Shown one piece after another: positions 29,147 through 38,545 of a stretch of DNA of 48,820 bases. This DNA comes from Vibrio superstes (GTDB lineage: Bacteria; Pseudomonadota; Gammaproteobacteria; Enterobacterales; Vibrionaceae): contig NZ_BCUR01000004.1 in the NCBI RefSeq assembly GCF_003569005.1, forward strand, positions 2,837,765-2,886,584, in the 5' to 3' direction. The notes under the pieces were generated by a model. That model was not told the origin of the DNA. It saw only the letters and a list, made by a program, of their open reading frames with translations, and ran no database searches. A program made the position numbers and the translations under genes. The first letter of the stretch is position 1; the number at the start of each line of letters is the position of its first letter.

Positions 29147-29178
29147 CCTTTTTAGTAGATGGGGGCGAGGGAACCCAT
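29147..29178 (-). ncRNA. preQ1-I riboswitch (candidate)
   Basis: Minus strand ATGGG - TTCCCTCGCC - CCCAT - CTACTAAAAAGG. P1 is a perfect 5-bp stem with a 10-nt loop, the same loop size as the Thermoanaerobacter tengcongensis aptamer. The last loop base is C, at the position that binds preQ1. An A-rich tail ends in AGG, which can pair with CCU in the loop to form the P2 pseudoknot and contains the Shine-Dalgarno of yhhQ. Ligand binding would block translation. Confidence 0.72.
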
Positions 29179-29208
29179 TCGAAGCAAGTCGCTTCATCTC
29201 AAAATTTA

Positions 29209-29232
29209 AAGCCCACCAAAATGGCGGGCTCG
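29209..29232 (-). terminator. Intrinsic terminator after the recQ operon
   Basis: Minus-strand AGCCCGCC / GGTGGGCT stem with loop ATTTT, followed by TTTAAATTTT. Confidence 0.75.
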
Positions 29233-29279
29233 GAATTATACATAACGATGCAGATTGTGCAATACATGAACAGCACTAT

Positions 29280-29295
29280 GGTTTCATGTGAAACC
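29280..29295. promoter_or_regulatory. parS-like palindrome (weak)
   Basis: GGTTTCATGTGAAACC matches the 14-bp parS core GTTTCACGTGAAAC at 13 positions. The outer base pair differs from consensus. Intergenic. Confidence 0.3.
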
Positions 29296-29302
29296 TTTCT
29301 AA

Positions 29303-29605
29303 TTAAATACCCTTTGCAACCAATCCAGCGAGGTATTGCAATTCTTCTTCCGATTGGCCAGCAGATAGCGCTTCCAACCACATGGACTCACTATAATGTT
29401 CCGCGCGCAACATTAACTGACAACCTTCGAAGTCAATCAACCAAGAGTGAAGGTCAGCATCTTGCTGCTTTTCCAATACTGTGGCACTGATAAGGTCGAT
29501 AAATTGCTGTCCAACTGAAGGAAAGTCATCGTGGTCAAACGATGGCGTGACCAAGGAAAGGCGGCCTTTTTGTGAGTCAAAATGACGAAGAGTAAAACTA
29601 GACAC
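29303..29605 (-). CDS. Small protein of the DUF3630 type
   Basis: A 100-residue soluble protein of unknown function. It starts at a GTG that overlaps the recQ stop codon (GTGTCTAG), so it is probably translated with recQ. Sequence features: an acidic, helical C-terminal half (SESMWLEALSAGQSEEELQYLAGLVAKG). The DUF3630 family name is recalled from Vibrio gene order and not checked. Confidence 0.65.
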   Translation of the reverse strand: MSSFTLRHFDSQKGRLSLVTPSFDHDDFPSVGQQFIDLISATVLEKQQDADLHSWLIDFEGCQLMLRAEHYSESMWLEALSAGQSEEELQYLAGLVAKGI

Positions 29606-31430
29606 TAGTAATGTGCTCCTGAATTAGATCGAGAAAGGCGTCAGCATATTTGTCGAGTTTGCGTTGCCCCACTCCATTTACGGCAAGCATTTCACCATAC
29701 GAGGTGGGCAGGATATCAGCCATATCAATCAAGGTAGCATCGTTAAACACCACATAAGGAGGCAAGCCTTCCTCATCAGCAACGCGCTTACGGAGATTAC
29801 GTAATTTTGCAAACAGCTTCTTATCGTAGTGTTTGGTTGGGGTCTTGTCGGATTTGGCGGAAACCGTGAGATCCAACCTTGGCACAGCAAGTTCTAATTC
29901 CATATCGCCGCGTAATAACGGCCTGGCTTCTTCTGTCAGCTGCAACGTTGAATTTCGTGCAATGTTTTGAGTCAGCATACCCTTATGCACCAGTTGACGC
30001 ATAACGCTCACCCAGTAGTCATGGCTATTATCGCGACCTATGCCATAGGTTGATAGCTTGTCATGACTGTTCTCGCGAATACGAATGTTCTGCATACCGC
30101 GAAGCACTTCTGTCACATACCCCATACCAAAGGATTGATTGACACGATACACACAAGAGAGCGCCTTGCGTGCAGCCTCAGTACCATCAAAGGTCTTCGG
30201 TGGGTCGATACAGATATCGCAGTTGCCACACGCTTTCTCTCGATACTCACCAAAATAATGCAGCAGGACTTGTCGACGGCAGGTTTGTGCTTCAGCAAAG
30301 GCACTCATTGCGTTTAGCTTGTGCATCTCGACTTTTTTCTGCTGTTCATCCTCTTTTTCATCAAGCATGCGTCGCAACCAGTTGATGTCGGATGGGTCAT
30401 ACAAGGTCATCGCTTCAGCGGGCAAGCCATCTCGCCCTGCTCGACCGGTTTCCTGATAGTAGGACTCAATGTTTCTTGGAATATCAAAGTGCACAACAAA
30501 GCGCACATTCGGTTTATTGATTCCCATACCAAAGGCTACGGTGGCGACAACGATCTGAATATCATCTTTTTGAAACGCTTCTTGCACGTAGCCGCGTTCA
30601 TCAGGATCCATTCCCGCATGATAGCCCATGGCTCGAATGCCGTTATTGCACAGTTTTTCCGTCACCATTTCGACTTTTTTGCGACTGCCACAATAAATGA
30701 TGCCGCACTGACCTTTTTGCGTCGCAAGATAGCGAATCACTTGAGCGACTGGCTTGGCTTTTTCCACCAAGGTATAGCGAATATTAGGTCTATCAAAGCT
30801 ACCTAGATAACAAAGAGGGTCATCGAGTTGCAGCCGGCCGTTAATATCAAGTCGTGTCGTATCGTCTGCAGTAGCGGTCAATGCCATAAAGGGTACATGG
30901 CTAAATTTCTGCTTCAACTGCCCCAAAGAGGCGTACTCAGGCCTAAAGTCATGCCCCCACTGAGAGATACAGTGCGCTTCATCAATGGCGATAAGGTTAA
31001 TCTCTAAGTGCTGTAAACGCTCCATAAACTCATGCATGAGCACACGTTCTGGCGATACATAGATCAACTTTATCTTGCCTTGATGCATGCGGTTATACAC
31101 CGACAATAACTCCTCACGAGTCATGCTAGAGTTGATACACTCGGCAGCCACACCATTGGCTTTCAATTGGTCAACTTGATCCTTCATCAATGAGATAAGC
31201 GGTGATATCACCAAACCCATCCCAGAGGCCACCAACATAGGCACTTGGTAACACATAGACTTACCACCACCGGTAGGCATGATAACCAGAGAGTCCTTTC
31301 CAGAGAGTGCTGCATCCACCACCTGTTGTTGGCCGTCTCGAAATTCCTGATAGCCAAACACATCCTCCAGCACGCGCTGCGGTGTTATTTGAGTATCGGA
31401 TTCCTCAATCATAGACAAATGGGTGGACAT
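29598..31430 (-). CDS. recQ: ATP-dependent DNA helicase RecQ
   Basis: A 3'-5' DNA helicase of recombination and repair. It has 610 residues from MSTHLS, close to E. coli RecQ (609). Walker A MPTGGGKS is at 51-58, DEAHCISQWGHDFRPEY near 148, and the RecQ-Ct zinc motif CRRQVLLHYFGE...CGNCDIC near residues 380-400. A C-terminal HRDC domain follows (LRNLRKRVADEEGLPPYVVF). An in-frame start at 31532 would add 34 unrelated residues. It diverges from rarD. Confidence 0.94.
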   Translation of the reverse strand: MSTHLSMIEESDTQITPQRVLEDVFGYQEFRDGQQQVVDAALSGKDSLVIMPTGGGKSMCYQVPMLVASGMGLVISPLISLMKDQVDQLKANGVAAECINSSMTREELLSVYNRMHQGKIKLIYVSPERVLMHEFMERLQHLEINLIAIDEAHCISQWGHDFRPEYASLGQLKQKFSHVPFMALTATADDTTRLDINGRLQLDDPLCYLGSFDRPNIRYTLVEKAKPVAQVIRYLATQKGQCGIIYCGSRKKVEMVTEKLCNNGIRAMGYHAGMDPDERGYVQEAFQKDDIQIVVATVAFGMGINKPNVRFVVHFDIPRNIESYYQETGRAGRDGLPAEAMTLYDPSDINWLRRMLDEKEDEQQKKVEMHKLNAMSAFAEAQTCRRQVLLHYFGEYREKACGNCDICIDPPKTFDGTEAARKALSCVYRVNQSFGMGYVTEVLRGMQNIRIRENSHDKLSTYGIGRDNSHDYWVSVMRQLVHKGMLTQNIARNSTLQLTEEARPLLRGDMELELAVPRLDLTVSAKSDKTPTKHYDKKLFAKLRNLRKRVADEEGLPPYVVFNDATLIDMADILPTSYGEMLAVNGVGQRKLDKYADAFLDLIQEHITSV

Positions 31431-31576
31431 GTAGGATGTATTACCTGTGAGTAGTGGGCGATGAGTCTGCGCTACATTGTAAAGGGGATGATCTAGGATG
31501 CAAACCGCATTTTGCTGGCTCTTAGAGAGCACGCTCTCTATACTCTGCTGTTTTCCGATCAGTATCTTGAGAATCT

Positions 31577-32476
31577 ATGGATAACCTAGCTCAACAACGC
31601 ACTCGACAAGGTGTCATCTTCGCCATAATGGCATACACCATGTGGGGAATTGCACCTATATATTTCAAAGCGTTATCTTCGGTTCCTGCCATTGAAATAC
31701 TGATGCATCGAATTATTTGGTCCTTCTTTTTACTGGCTGGCCTGATTCACTTTGGACAAGGGTGGCGTTCCTTTCAAGAAATATTAAAAAGTAAAACCAA
31801 GCTCGTTTATTTAATCACCTCCTCTGTTTTAATCGGAGTGAACTGGCTTATTTTTATCTGGGCCGTCAACAGCAATCATATGCTAGAGGCAAGTCTTGGT
31901 TATTACATAAATCCAATCATCAATGTCATGCTTGGGATGGTGTTTCTGAGCGAACGATTAAGACCGGTACAATGGATAGCTGTTGCGCTGGCATTCTGCG
32001 GCGTTGTTATTGAGCTGATTGCCTTTGGCTCTATACCTTACATTTCGTTTGCATTGGCGTGTAGCTTTGGTGGCTATGGGTTGCTAAGGAAAAAAGTAAA
32101 CCTTGATGCTCAGACTGGTCTGTTCGTTGAAACCCTGCTCTTATTGCCACTGGCTGTCATTTATTGGGCCTTCTTTACTAATAGTGATACCTCCAACATG
32201 TTTAGTAACAGCTGGGATTTAAACACACTACTTTTACTCGCAGGAGCGATAACCACCGCACCACTACTTTGCTTTACCGGCGCTGCGACTCGCATCAAAC
32301 TGTCGACTTTAGGCTTCTTCCAATACATAGGTCCGAGCCTAATGTTCATCTTGGCGATCACCGTCTACGGTGAACACTTTAGTATCAATAAAGCTGTGAC
32401 GTTCTTATTCATTTGGGCAGCACTGGTTGTGTTTAGCTTCGATGGAATCAAAAACGCTAGGAGCAATAGAAAGTGA
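31577..32476 (+). CDS. rarD: EamA/DMT-family transporter RarD
   Basis: A 299-residue inner-membrane protein with about 10 transmembrane segments, of the drug/metabolite transporter superfamily. It matches RarD in length (E. coli 296) and in motifs such as WGIAPIYFKAL near the start and GVNWLIFIWAVN. The substrate is unknown. It overlaps the next exporter gene by four bases (GTGA), indicating a two-gene operon. Confidence 0.88.
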   Translation: MDNLAQQRTRQGVIFAIMAYTMWGIAPIYFKALSSVPAIEILMHRIIWSFFLLAGLIHFGQGWRSFQEILKSKTKLVYLITSSVLIGVNWLIFIWAVNSNHMLEASLGYYINPIINVMLGMVFLSERLRPVQWIAVALAFCGVVIELIAFGSIPYISFALACSFGGYGLLRKKVNLDAQTGLFVETLLLLPLAVIYWAFFTNSDTSNMFSNSWDLNTLLLLAGAITTAPLLCFTGAATRIKLSTLGFFQYIGPSLMFILAITVYGEHFSINKAVTFLFIWAALVVFSFDGIKNARSNRK

Positions 32477-33126
32477 ACGAAGTTAATGTGTTACTGACTC
32501 TGGCTAGCGTACATTTTATTGCCTTAATGAGCCCAGGTCCCGATTTTGCTTTGGTGGTGCAGAATTCAACACGCTACGGAAGACAAACCGGCATCGCTAT
32601 TGCGTTTGGTCTTTCTATTGGCATTCTTATTCACTCAATCCTCAGCCTCACAGGAATCAGCTACCTCGTTCACTCACACCCAACGCTGTTTCTTGTGCTT
32701 CAGCTTATGGGTGGCAGCTACCTGGCTTACCTAGGATTAACGGGTATGAAATCGATAATCCTAAGTATTCGGAAGCCCTCGGTAGACCAAAAACCAGGTA
32801 AGGATTTTACCCTCAATAGCAAGAAGCAAGCCTTCACTCGAGGGTTGACCACCAACCTATTGAACCCTAAAGCCTTAGTTTTCTTCGTCAGTTTGATGTC
32901 GACATTGGTTCCAGCAAGCATGTCTGTAGAAGGCAAAATCGGGGCATTAGTCATTCTTTGGAGCCTATCGCTGTTTTGGTTCACGCTATTGGCTTGGGCT
33001 TTATCGACAAAAAGACTGCAGCAAATGCTAGCCCGTGTTGCCATCTATATCGATATCATTTGTAGTTTGCTGTTTTCCGTCCTGGGTACAGCCATTCTTT
33101 GGCAAGCGATCACTCAACTCTTATAA
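32473..33126 (+). CDS. LysE/RhtC-family amino-acid exporter
   Basis: A 217-residue inner-membrane protein with about six transmembrane segments. It carries the LysE/Rht signature SPGPDFALVVQNSTRYGRQ near residues 20-40 and LMGGSYLAYLGL. It starts at GTG overlapping the rarD stop. Location near recQ parallels rhtC/rhtB beside recQ in E. coli, so threonine or homoserine(-lactone) export is plausible but not proven. Confidence 0.83.
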   Translation: MNEVNVLLTLASVHFIALMSPGPDFALVVQNSTRYGRQTGIAIAFGLSIGILIHSILSLTGISYLVHSHPTLFLVLQLMGGSYLAYLGLTGMKSIILSIRKPSVDQKPGKDFTLNSKKQAFTRGLTTNLLNPKALVFFVSLMSTLVPASMSVEGKIGALVILWSLSLFWFTLLAWALSTKRLQQMLARVAIYIDIICSLLFSVLGTAILWQAITQLL

Positions 33127-33214
33127 CTTCTCTCTCAAAGTGTTCGTTTTCATTTGAAAAATCATGATTAAATGCCACGCTTTCAGTACTTTACTGTAGC
33201 AGCGTGGCAACCTA

Positions 33215-34978
33215 ATGATTCTTCGAACACTATCCCTACTCACTCTAGCCTGCATGGCACCTTCAACTGTCATCGCCAATCAAGCCAGCGATGCGGTCGC
33301 TCCTGAAACTCCTACCGGTTGGGAATCCAAGAAAGCTCAGCAAAGCAAAGAGTGGATGGTTACAGCTGCAAACCCCATCGCTAGCCAATATGCAGCCCAA
33401 GTGCTCAACGATGGCGGTAATGCGATTGATGCCATGGTAGTAACACAATTAGTGCTGGGATTAGTTGAACCCCAATCATCGGGAATTGGTGGTGGCGCTT
33501 TCCTCGTATACTGGGATGGTCAGAAAAAAAGCCTTACTACTTTCGATGCTCGTGAGACCGCCCCTCTAGCCGTAAAGCCTGAGCACTTCATTGACGAGGA
33601 TGGCCAACCATTAAAATTCTACGACGCGGTCGTAAGTGGTCTGTCAGTGGGCACACCGGGTGCGATAAAGCTATTGTGGGAAATGCACCAAAAGCATGGC
33701 AGCGTCAAATGGCCAAGGCTGATTGAACCCGTAATAGCATTGGCGGAGCAAGGGTTTACCATTAGTCCTCGATTAGCCAGCTTGATTGAACGAGATAAAC
33801 AACATCTCTCCATTGATGCCAACAGCAAGGCCTACTTCCTCAATTCAGATGGCAGCGCTAAACAAGCTGGGGAAGTAATGATTAATCAGGAGTATGCCGA
33901 TACGCTAAAGCTTTTGGCCACCTATGGTGAAAATGCTTTCTACCAAGGCGATATCGCCAATGACATTGTCGCAGCGGTCACCAATCACCCCAAATATGCA
34001 GGGGTGCTAGCACAGCAAGACCTTGCCAGATATGAAGTCATAGAGCGTACTCCAATCTGTGTGGACTATCTAGAATACGATGTTTGTGGAATGGGCCCTC
34101 CTAGCTCGGGAGGGATTGCCGTCGGCCAAATACTCAAACTCTCCCAACAATTCCCACTGCATGAGTGGGGATCAGCCAGCGCAAAAAGCTACAAAGTCAT
34201 AGGTGATGCCACCCAGCTGGCTTTTGCAGATAGAGCTAAGTACTTAGCCGATAGTGATTTTGTGTCTGTACCCTCTCAAGGGCTCATCAATGAGGATTAC
34301 CTTAAACAGCGCGCAAAAATGATAGATCTCAAAGCCCCTCTAAAATCAGTCAGTGCAGGGTCTCCTCCTTGGGAGATCGCCCTTAACTATGCCAATGACC
34401 AATCCATAGAGCTTCCCTCTACAACTCACTTTAATATTGTCGATGCTCAAGGAAATGTAGTCAGTTTAACCAGTAGTGTAGAAAACGTTTTTGGTTCGCG
34501 AATCATGGTCAGAGGGTTCTTACTCAACAACCAGATGACAGATTTTTCCTTTAGGCATCATCAAGATGGCCAGATCATCGCTAATCACATTGCGCCAGGA
34601 AAAAGACCGCGTTCTTCCATGTCACCAACAATAGTCCTAAAAAATGGCTCTCCTTATCTATCCATTGGTTCACCTGGCGGTAGCTACATCATTGGGTATG
34701 TCGCACAAGCGCTCATCGCACATTTAACTTGGCAGTTACCTCTAGAAGATGTGGTTCATTTGCCCCACATCTCTAATCGATTTGGCACGGTTGAATTTGA
34801 GCAAGACACTAACGCTCAGCAGTATGAGCAACAGTTTAAAAAATGGGGTTACAAAACCAAAGTGAAGCCTCTTAATTCAGGCCTACACATCATTAAGATT
34901 GAGCAAAACTTGACCGGTGCGGCTGATCCAAGACGAGAAGGTGTCGCTATTGGAGAAAATCAAATGGTAAGACAATAA
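33215..34978 (+). CDS. ggt: Gamma-glutamyltransferase
   Basis: A 587-residue periplasmic N-terminal-nucleophile hydrolase that cleaves glutathione and other gamma-glutamyl compounds. A signal peptide covers about residues 1-21 (STVIA). Autocleavage should occur before Thr403 in the STTHFNIVD motif, giving a large and a small subunit. Other family segments: NAIDAMVVTQLVLGLVEPQSSGIGGGAF and RPRSSMSPTIVLKNG. It appears monocistronic; the csrB gene lies downstream. Confidence 0.93.
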   Translation: MILRTLSLLTLACMAPSTVIANQASDAVAPETPTGWESKKAQQSKEWMVTAANPIASQYAAQVLNDGGNAIDAMVVTQLVLGLVEPQSSGIGGGAFLVYWDGQKKSLTTFDARETAPLAVKPEHFIDEDGQPLKFYDAVVSGLSVGTPGAIKLLWEMHQKHGSVKWPRLIEPVIALAEQGFTISPRLASLIERDKQHLSIDANSKAYFLNSDGSAKQAGEVMINQEYADTLKLLATYGENAFYQGDIANDIVAAVTNHPKYAGVLAQQDLARYEVIERTPICVDYLEYDVCGMGPPSSGGIAVGQILKLSQQFPLHEWGSASAKSYKVIGDATQLAFADRAKYLADSDFVSVPSQGLINEDYLKQRAKMIDLKAPLKSVSAGSPPWEIALNYANDQSIELPSTTHFNIVDAQGNVVSLTSSVENVFGSRIMVRGFLLNNQMTDFSFRHHQDGQIIANHIAPGKRPRSSMSPTIVLKNGSPYLSIGSPGGSYIIGYVAQALIAHLTWQLPLEDVVHLPHISNRFGTVEFEQDTNAQQYEQQFKKWGYKTKVKPLNSGLHIIKIEQNLTGAADPRREGVAIGENQMVRQ

Positions 34979-34996
34979 CGACATCCGCCCGAAATT

Positions 34997-35014
34997 TGTA
35001 AGAGATCTCTCACA
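34997..35014. promoter_or_regulatory. VarA/UvrY (GacA-type) binding site upstream of csrB
   Basis: TGTAAGAGATCTCTCACA fits the GacA/UvrY consensus TGTAAG-N6-CTTACA with one difference. It is the core of a 22-bp near-perfect palindrome about 160 bp before the csrB start, the usual distance for response-regulator activation of csrB genes. Confidence 0.7.
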
Positions 35015-35137
35015 AAGATGTGCGTGATCGAAGTTAAAATCTGCCGAAAACAAGACAGAAACAAGCTAAGCATTTGTTTTTTATGCACTTTCGTTATGAG
35101 TTGTTGTTACGATTAAAATCTTTTTACTCACACCCCA

Positions 35138-35165
35138 TTGAGCAAAAATGAGAAAAGCATAATAT
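35138..35165 (+). promoter_or_regulatory. csrB promoter
   Basis: TTGAGC (35138-35143) and TAATAT (35160-35165) are 16 bp apart; transcription would start about 35172. Confidence 0.6.
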
Positions 35166-35171
35166 AACAAG

Positions 35172-35592
35172 GGTCGGAAGGAAGCTGACACGGAAAAGGA
35201 AATCACCAAGGATTAGGTGTTCTTCAGGATGAAGATTCGGTTATTCAGGATGAATAGTCGGCATGGAAAGCAAATTGGACATTGAATGGACGCAATAGTA
35301 ACTAGGATGGTTACTACTATGGAAAGACAATGGACACCTCTGGATGAGGCAAGGACTAAACATCAGGACGATGTGAAGGACACCGCTCAAGGAATAAGTG
35401 ACGTGCGCTAACGAGGATTGTTGGCAGACCAGGATAAGGTCATATGGACACCGCTAGGATGGCGAGAAAAGGAATACGCTGAAGGATAACAGCACACTAT
35501 CATGGATTTGATGCATGGAGCACACTTAGTAGCCGGATTGCTGCGAGTAAGACTATAACCCCGAAGAGCGCAAGCTCTCGGGGTTTTTCTTT
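35172..35592 (+). ncRNA. csrB: CsrB-family regulatory RNA (CsrA sponge)
   Basis: A roughly 420-nt non-coding RNA with about 27 GGA motifs (AGGAT, CAGGATG, TGGAC, AAGGA), many in short hairpin loops such as ACTAGGATGGT. These bind and sequester the RNA-binding regulator CsrA. It starts GTCGGAAGGAAGC, similar to CsrB 5' ends, and finishes with a strong terminator. No plausible protein is encoded. Vibrio species usually hold three such RNAs; which paralogue this is cannot be told here. Confidence 0.88.
35558..35592 (+). terminator. Intrinsic terminator of csrB
   Basis: The stem ACCCCGAAGAG / CTCTCGGGGT with a GCGCAAG-type loop is followed by TTTTTCTTT. Confidence 0.88.
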
Positions 35593-35687
35593 ATGTAACA
35601 TATCTCATTCATCTCAACTACCCACATGCCACACCTGATATACTAAGAAAGCCCCCTCCCTTAATCTTGCTTTAGGAGATAACTTTC

Positions 35688-36314
35688 TTGCTCAGCATCC
35701 TAGTTACTCAATTTGTCGTCCTGTGGGCGGTCATCGATCCTGTTGGCTCAGTCCCGGTATATCTTTCACAAACTCATCATTTAGCTAAGAAACAACGCCG
35801 ATTAGTTGCGATTAAAGCCGTAGCGATTGCCACTGGCGTGCTTCTATTCTTTTTACTTGCTGGACAAGTACTATTAGAGGCAATGCAAATTCCTCTCCCC
35901 GCATTCCAAGCCGCCGGTGGATTAGTTCTACTGTTATTTGCATTGACCATGATTTTTGGGGAAAGCAAACCTGAACAAGAAAGCAAGATGTCGAAAGAGA
36001 TCGACCGATCGGAACTTGCCGATCTGGCCGTTTATCCTTTGGCTATTCCTTCAATCGCCTCTCCTGGCGCTATGATGGCCATCGTAATGCTTACCGATAA
36101 CCATAGGCACGCCTTTATAGATCAGGCTATGACTGCCGGTGTTATGTTAGTCGTATTACTCATCACCCTATTCTTATTACTAGGGGCGACTCATATTCAG
36201 AAGTGGATTGGCAACGTGGGTGCCGCTATCATCAGTCGTGTAATGGGATTGATTCTGGCTGCAGTTGCAGTGAACAACCTTTTGCAGGGCATAAAAGATT
36301 TTTACTTGGCCTAA
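35688..36314 (+). CDS. MarC-family (YhgN-like) inner-membrane protein
   Basis: A 208-residue membrane protein with about six transmembrane segments, MarC/UPF0056 family. It begins at TTG with AGGAGAT about 10 nt upstream. Conserved segments: AVIDPVGSVPVYL near residue 15 and YPLAIPSIASPGAMMAIV near 117. The family was once thought to be linked to multiple-drug resistance, but its function is unknown. It ends at a terminator facing uvrD. Confidence 0.83.
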   Translation: MLSILVTQFVVLWAVIDPVGSVPVYLSQTHHLAKKQRRLVAIKAVAIATGVLLFFLLAGQVLLEAMQIPLPAFQAAGGLVLLLFALTMIFGESKPEQESKMSKEIDRSELADLAVYPLAIPSIASPGAMMAIVMLTDNHRHAFIDQAMTAGVMLVVLLITLFLLLGATHIQKWIGNVGAAIISRVMGLILAAVAVNNLLQGIKDFYLA

Positions 36315-36320
36315 AAAGTA

Positions 36321-36345
36321 AAAAGCCCCAGCATTCACTGGGGCT
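36321..36345. terminator. Intrinsic terminator between MarC-family gene and uvrD
   Basis: The stem AAGCCCCAG / CTGGGGCT with a TCA-rich loop. A-run on the left supports termination of the minus-strand uvrD transcript. Confidence 0.7.
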
Positions 36346-36353
36346 CATTCAAA

Positions 36354-38525
36354 TTACAATCTCTCGAGTTTGGCGTACTGGGTAATCAGCCACTTTATTC
36401 CTTCGCCGTTAAAGGCAACCTGAACACGGCTTTGCGCACCACTTCCTTCAAAGTTAATGATGGTACCTTCTCCAAATTTTGGATGACTCACTCGCTGCCC
36501 CAAGCTAAAACCAGTCTCATTAAAGCTTTCTTTCTTAACCGTTTGGCTAAACCGTCCACTATTGGTTGGTCGACTCACCTGCGCCTTCATACGCACTTCT
36601 TGAACGCACGCTTCTGGCAACTCTTTAATAAAGCGAGATGGCTTGTGGTACTTATCTTGGCCATACAAACGACGCATCTCAGCATAGGTGAGATATAACT
36701 TCTGCATCGCTCGAGTCATTCCCACATAAGCAAGTCTGCGCTCTTCTTCGAGTCGACCCGCTTCCTCTGATGACATTTGACTCGGGAACATCCCCTCTTC
36801 TACGCCGACCATGAAGACCAAAGGAAACTCTAGACCCTTGGCACTGTGTAGGGTCATTAACTGTACCGCATCATCAAATTCATCAGCCTGACCTTCGCCT
36901 GCTTCAAGTGCAGCATGGGTAAGGAAAGCGGTAAGGTCACTCATCTCATCCGCCTCTTCAGGCTTTTCAAATTGACGCGTGGCCGTGACCAGTTCCTCAA
37001 GGTTTTCTATGCGAGCCTGAGCCTTTTCACCCTTCTCCTGCTGATACATAGTAAACAAGCCAGAGGCTTTGATGGCATGGTCAGTTTGCTTATGCATTTC
37101 CATTGAAGCGGTATCGTCTTCAAGGGCATTAATTAATTCGACGAAGCGCCCTAGAGCACCAGCGGCTCGACCCGCAAAGACCTTTTCTTCAAGAAGCTGA
37201 TTACTGGCTTGCCATAATGTTGTGCCACGATCTCGAGCGGCAAAACGAATGGTTTCTAAAGTCTTTTCGCCTAGACCACGAGTCGGAGTGTTCACCACCC
37301 TTTCAAAGGCAGCGTCATCATTTCGGTTCGACATTAAGCGCAAATAGCCCAATGCATCTCTGATTTCTTGACGCTCGAAGAATCGCATTCCACCGTAAAT
37401 TCGGTAAGGCAGCCCTGCTTGAATCAAGGCTTCCTCGATCACACGCGACTGAGCATTATTTCGATACAGGATTGCAGAGTCTTTCAGTACACCGCCTGTA
37501 TCCTGCCACTCTTTGATCTTATTGACCGCGAAGCGAGCCTCATCGAGCTCATTGTAGGCTGAATACACAGAGATTAGCTCACCATCACTACCATCCGTCC
37601 ACAACTCCTTACCCATACGCTCAACGTTGTTGGCAATCAGATGGTTAGCAGCGGTAAGTATGTTCTTAGTAGAACGGTAATTCTGTTCAAGGCGCACGGT
37701 TGATGCTTGCTTAAACTCATTCAGGAAGCGTTGAATGTTTTCTATTTTAGCGCCACGCCAACCATAAATAGATTGGTCATCATCGCCGACAATCATGACG
37801 TTACACTCGGGGCTCGCCATCATACGCAACCAAGCATACTGAATGTTGTTGGTATCTTGGAACTCATCCACCAAGATATGTTTAAAACGAGCCTGATAGT
37901 GTTCACGAATATGTTGCTTATCACGCAGAAGCTCATGACAACGCAGCAAAATTTCAGCAAAATCAACTAAACCCGCTCGGTCACACGCTTCTTGGTAGAC
38001 CGAATAGATACGTAACCAGGTCTTAGTCACTGGATCGTGATAGCTATCGATATGTTGAGGTCGTAGCCCTTCATCTTTTTTGCCATTGATCCACCAAGCT
38101 GCTTGCTTTGCTGGCCATTGCTTTTCATCTAGATTCTGCGCCTTGATTAAACGTCGCAGTAAGCGCTGCTGATCATCAGAATCAATAATCTGAAAGTCTT
38201 CTGGTAACTTAGCGTCAAGGTAGTGAGCGCGAAGGATGCGATGACAGATTCCATGGAAGGTCCCATTCCACATCCCAGAAGCAGTGCCTTGCATCAATTC
38301 TTCAATACGACCACGCATTTCAGCGGCGGCTTTATTGGTAAAGGTTACCGACATGACCGAAAATGGCGATGCTTGCTCTACAGACATCAGCCAGGCAATA
38401 CGATGAACCAATACTCGGGTCTTACCACTACCCGCGCCCGCTAGGATCAATAGGTTGCCCAATGGGGCTGCAACGGCTTCTCGCTGTTTATCATTGAGCC
38501 CGTCGAGTAATAATGATGCGTCCAT
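36354..38525 (-). CDS. uvrD: DNA helicase II, UvrD
   Basis: A 3'-5' helicase of nucleotide excision and mismatch repair. It has 723 residues (E. coli 720). Walker A AGAGSGKT is at 29-36, VDEFQDTN near 225, GDDDQSIYGWRGA near 252 and the late motif LMTLHSAKGLEFPLVF near 560. A tudor-like C-terminal domain follows (GQRVSHPKFGEGTIINFEG), as in UvrD/PcrA and absent from Rep. A LexA-like box lies 21 bp upstream. Confidence 0.96.
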   Translation of the reverse strand: MDASLLLDGLNDKQREAVAAPLGNLLILAGAGSGKTRVLVHRIAWLMSVEQASPFSVMSVTFTNKAAAEMRGRIEELMQGTASGMWNGTFHGICHRILRAHYLDAKLPEDFQIIDSDDQQRLLRRLIKAQNLDEKQWPAKQAAWWINGKKDEGLRPQHIDSYHDPVTKTWLRIYSVYQEACDRAGLVDFAEILLRCHELLRDKQHIREHYQARFKHILVDEFQDTNNIQYAWLRMMASPECNVMIVGDDDQSIYGWRGAKIENIQRFLNEFKQASTVRLEQNYRSTKNILTAANHLIANNVERMGKELWTDGSDGELISVYSAYNELDEARFAVNKIKEWQDTGGVLKDSAILYRNNAQSRVIEEALIQAGLPYRIYGGMRFFERQEIRDALGYLRLMSNRNDDAAFERVVNTPTRGLGEKTLETIRFAARDRGTTLWQASNQLLEEKVFAGRAAGALGRFVELINALEDDTASMEMHKQTDHAIKASGLFTMYQQEKGEKAQARIENLEELVTATRQFEKPEEADEMSDLTAFLTHAALEAGEGQADEFDDAVQLMTLHSAKGLEFPLVFMVGVEEGMFPSQMSSEEAGRLEEERRLAYVGMTRAMQKLYLTYAEMRRLYGQDKYHKPSRFIKELPEACVQEVRMKAQVSRPTNSGRFSQTVKKESFNETGFSLGQRVSHPKFGEGTIINFEGSGAQSRVQVAFNGEGIKWLITQYAKLERL

Positions 38526-38545
38526 CGTACCTTTCCAATCAATTA

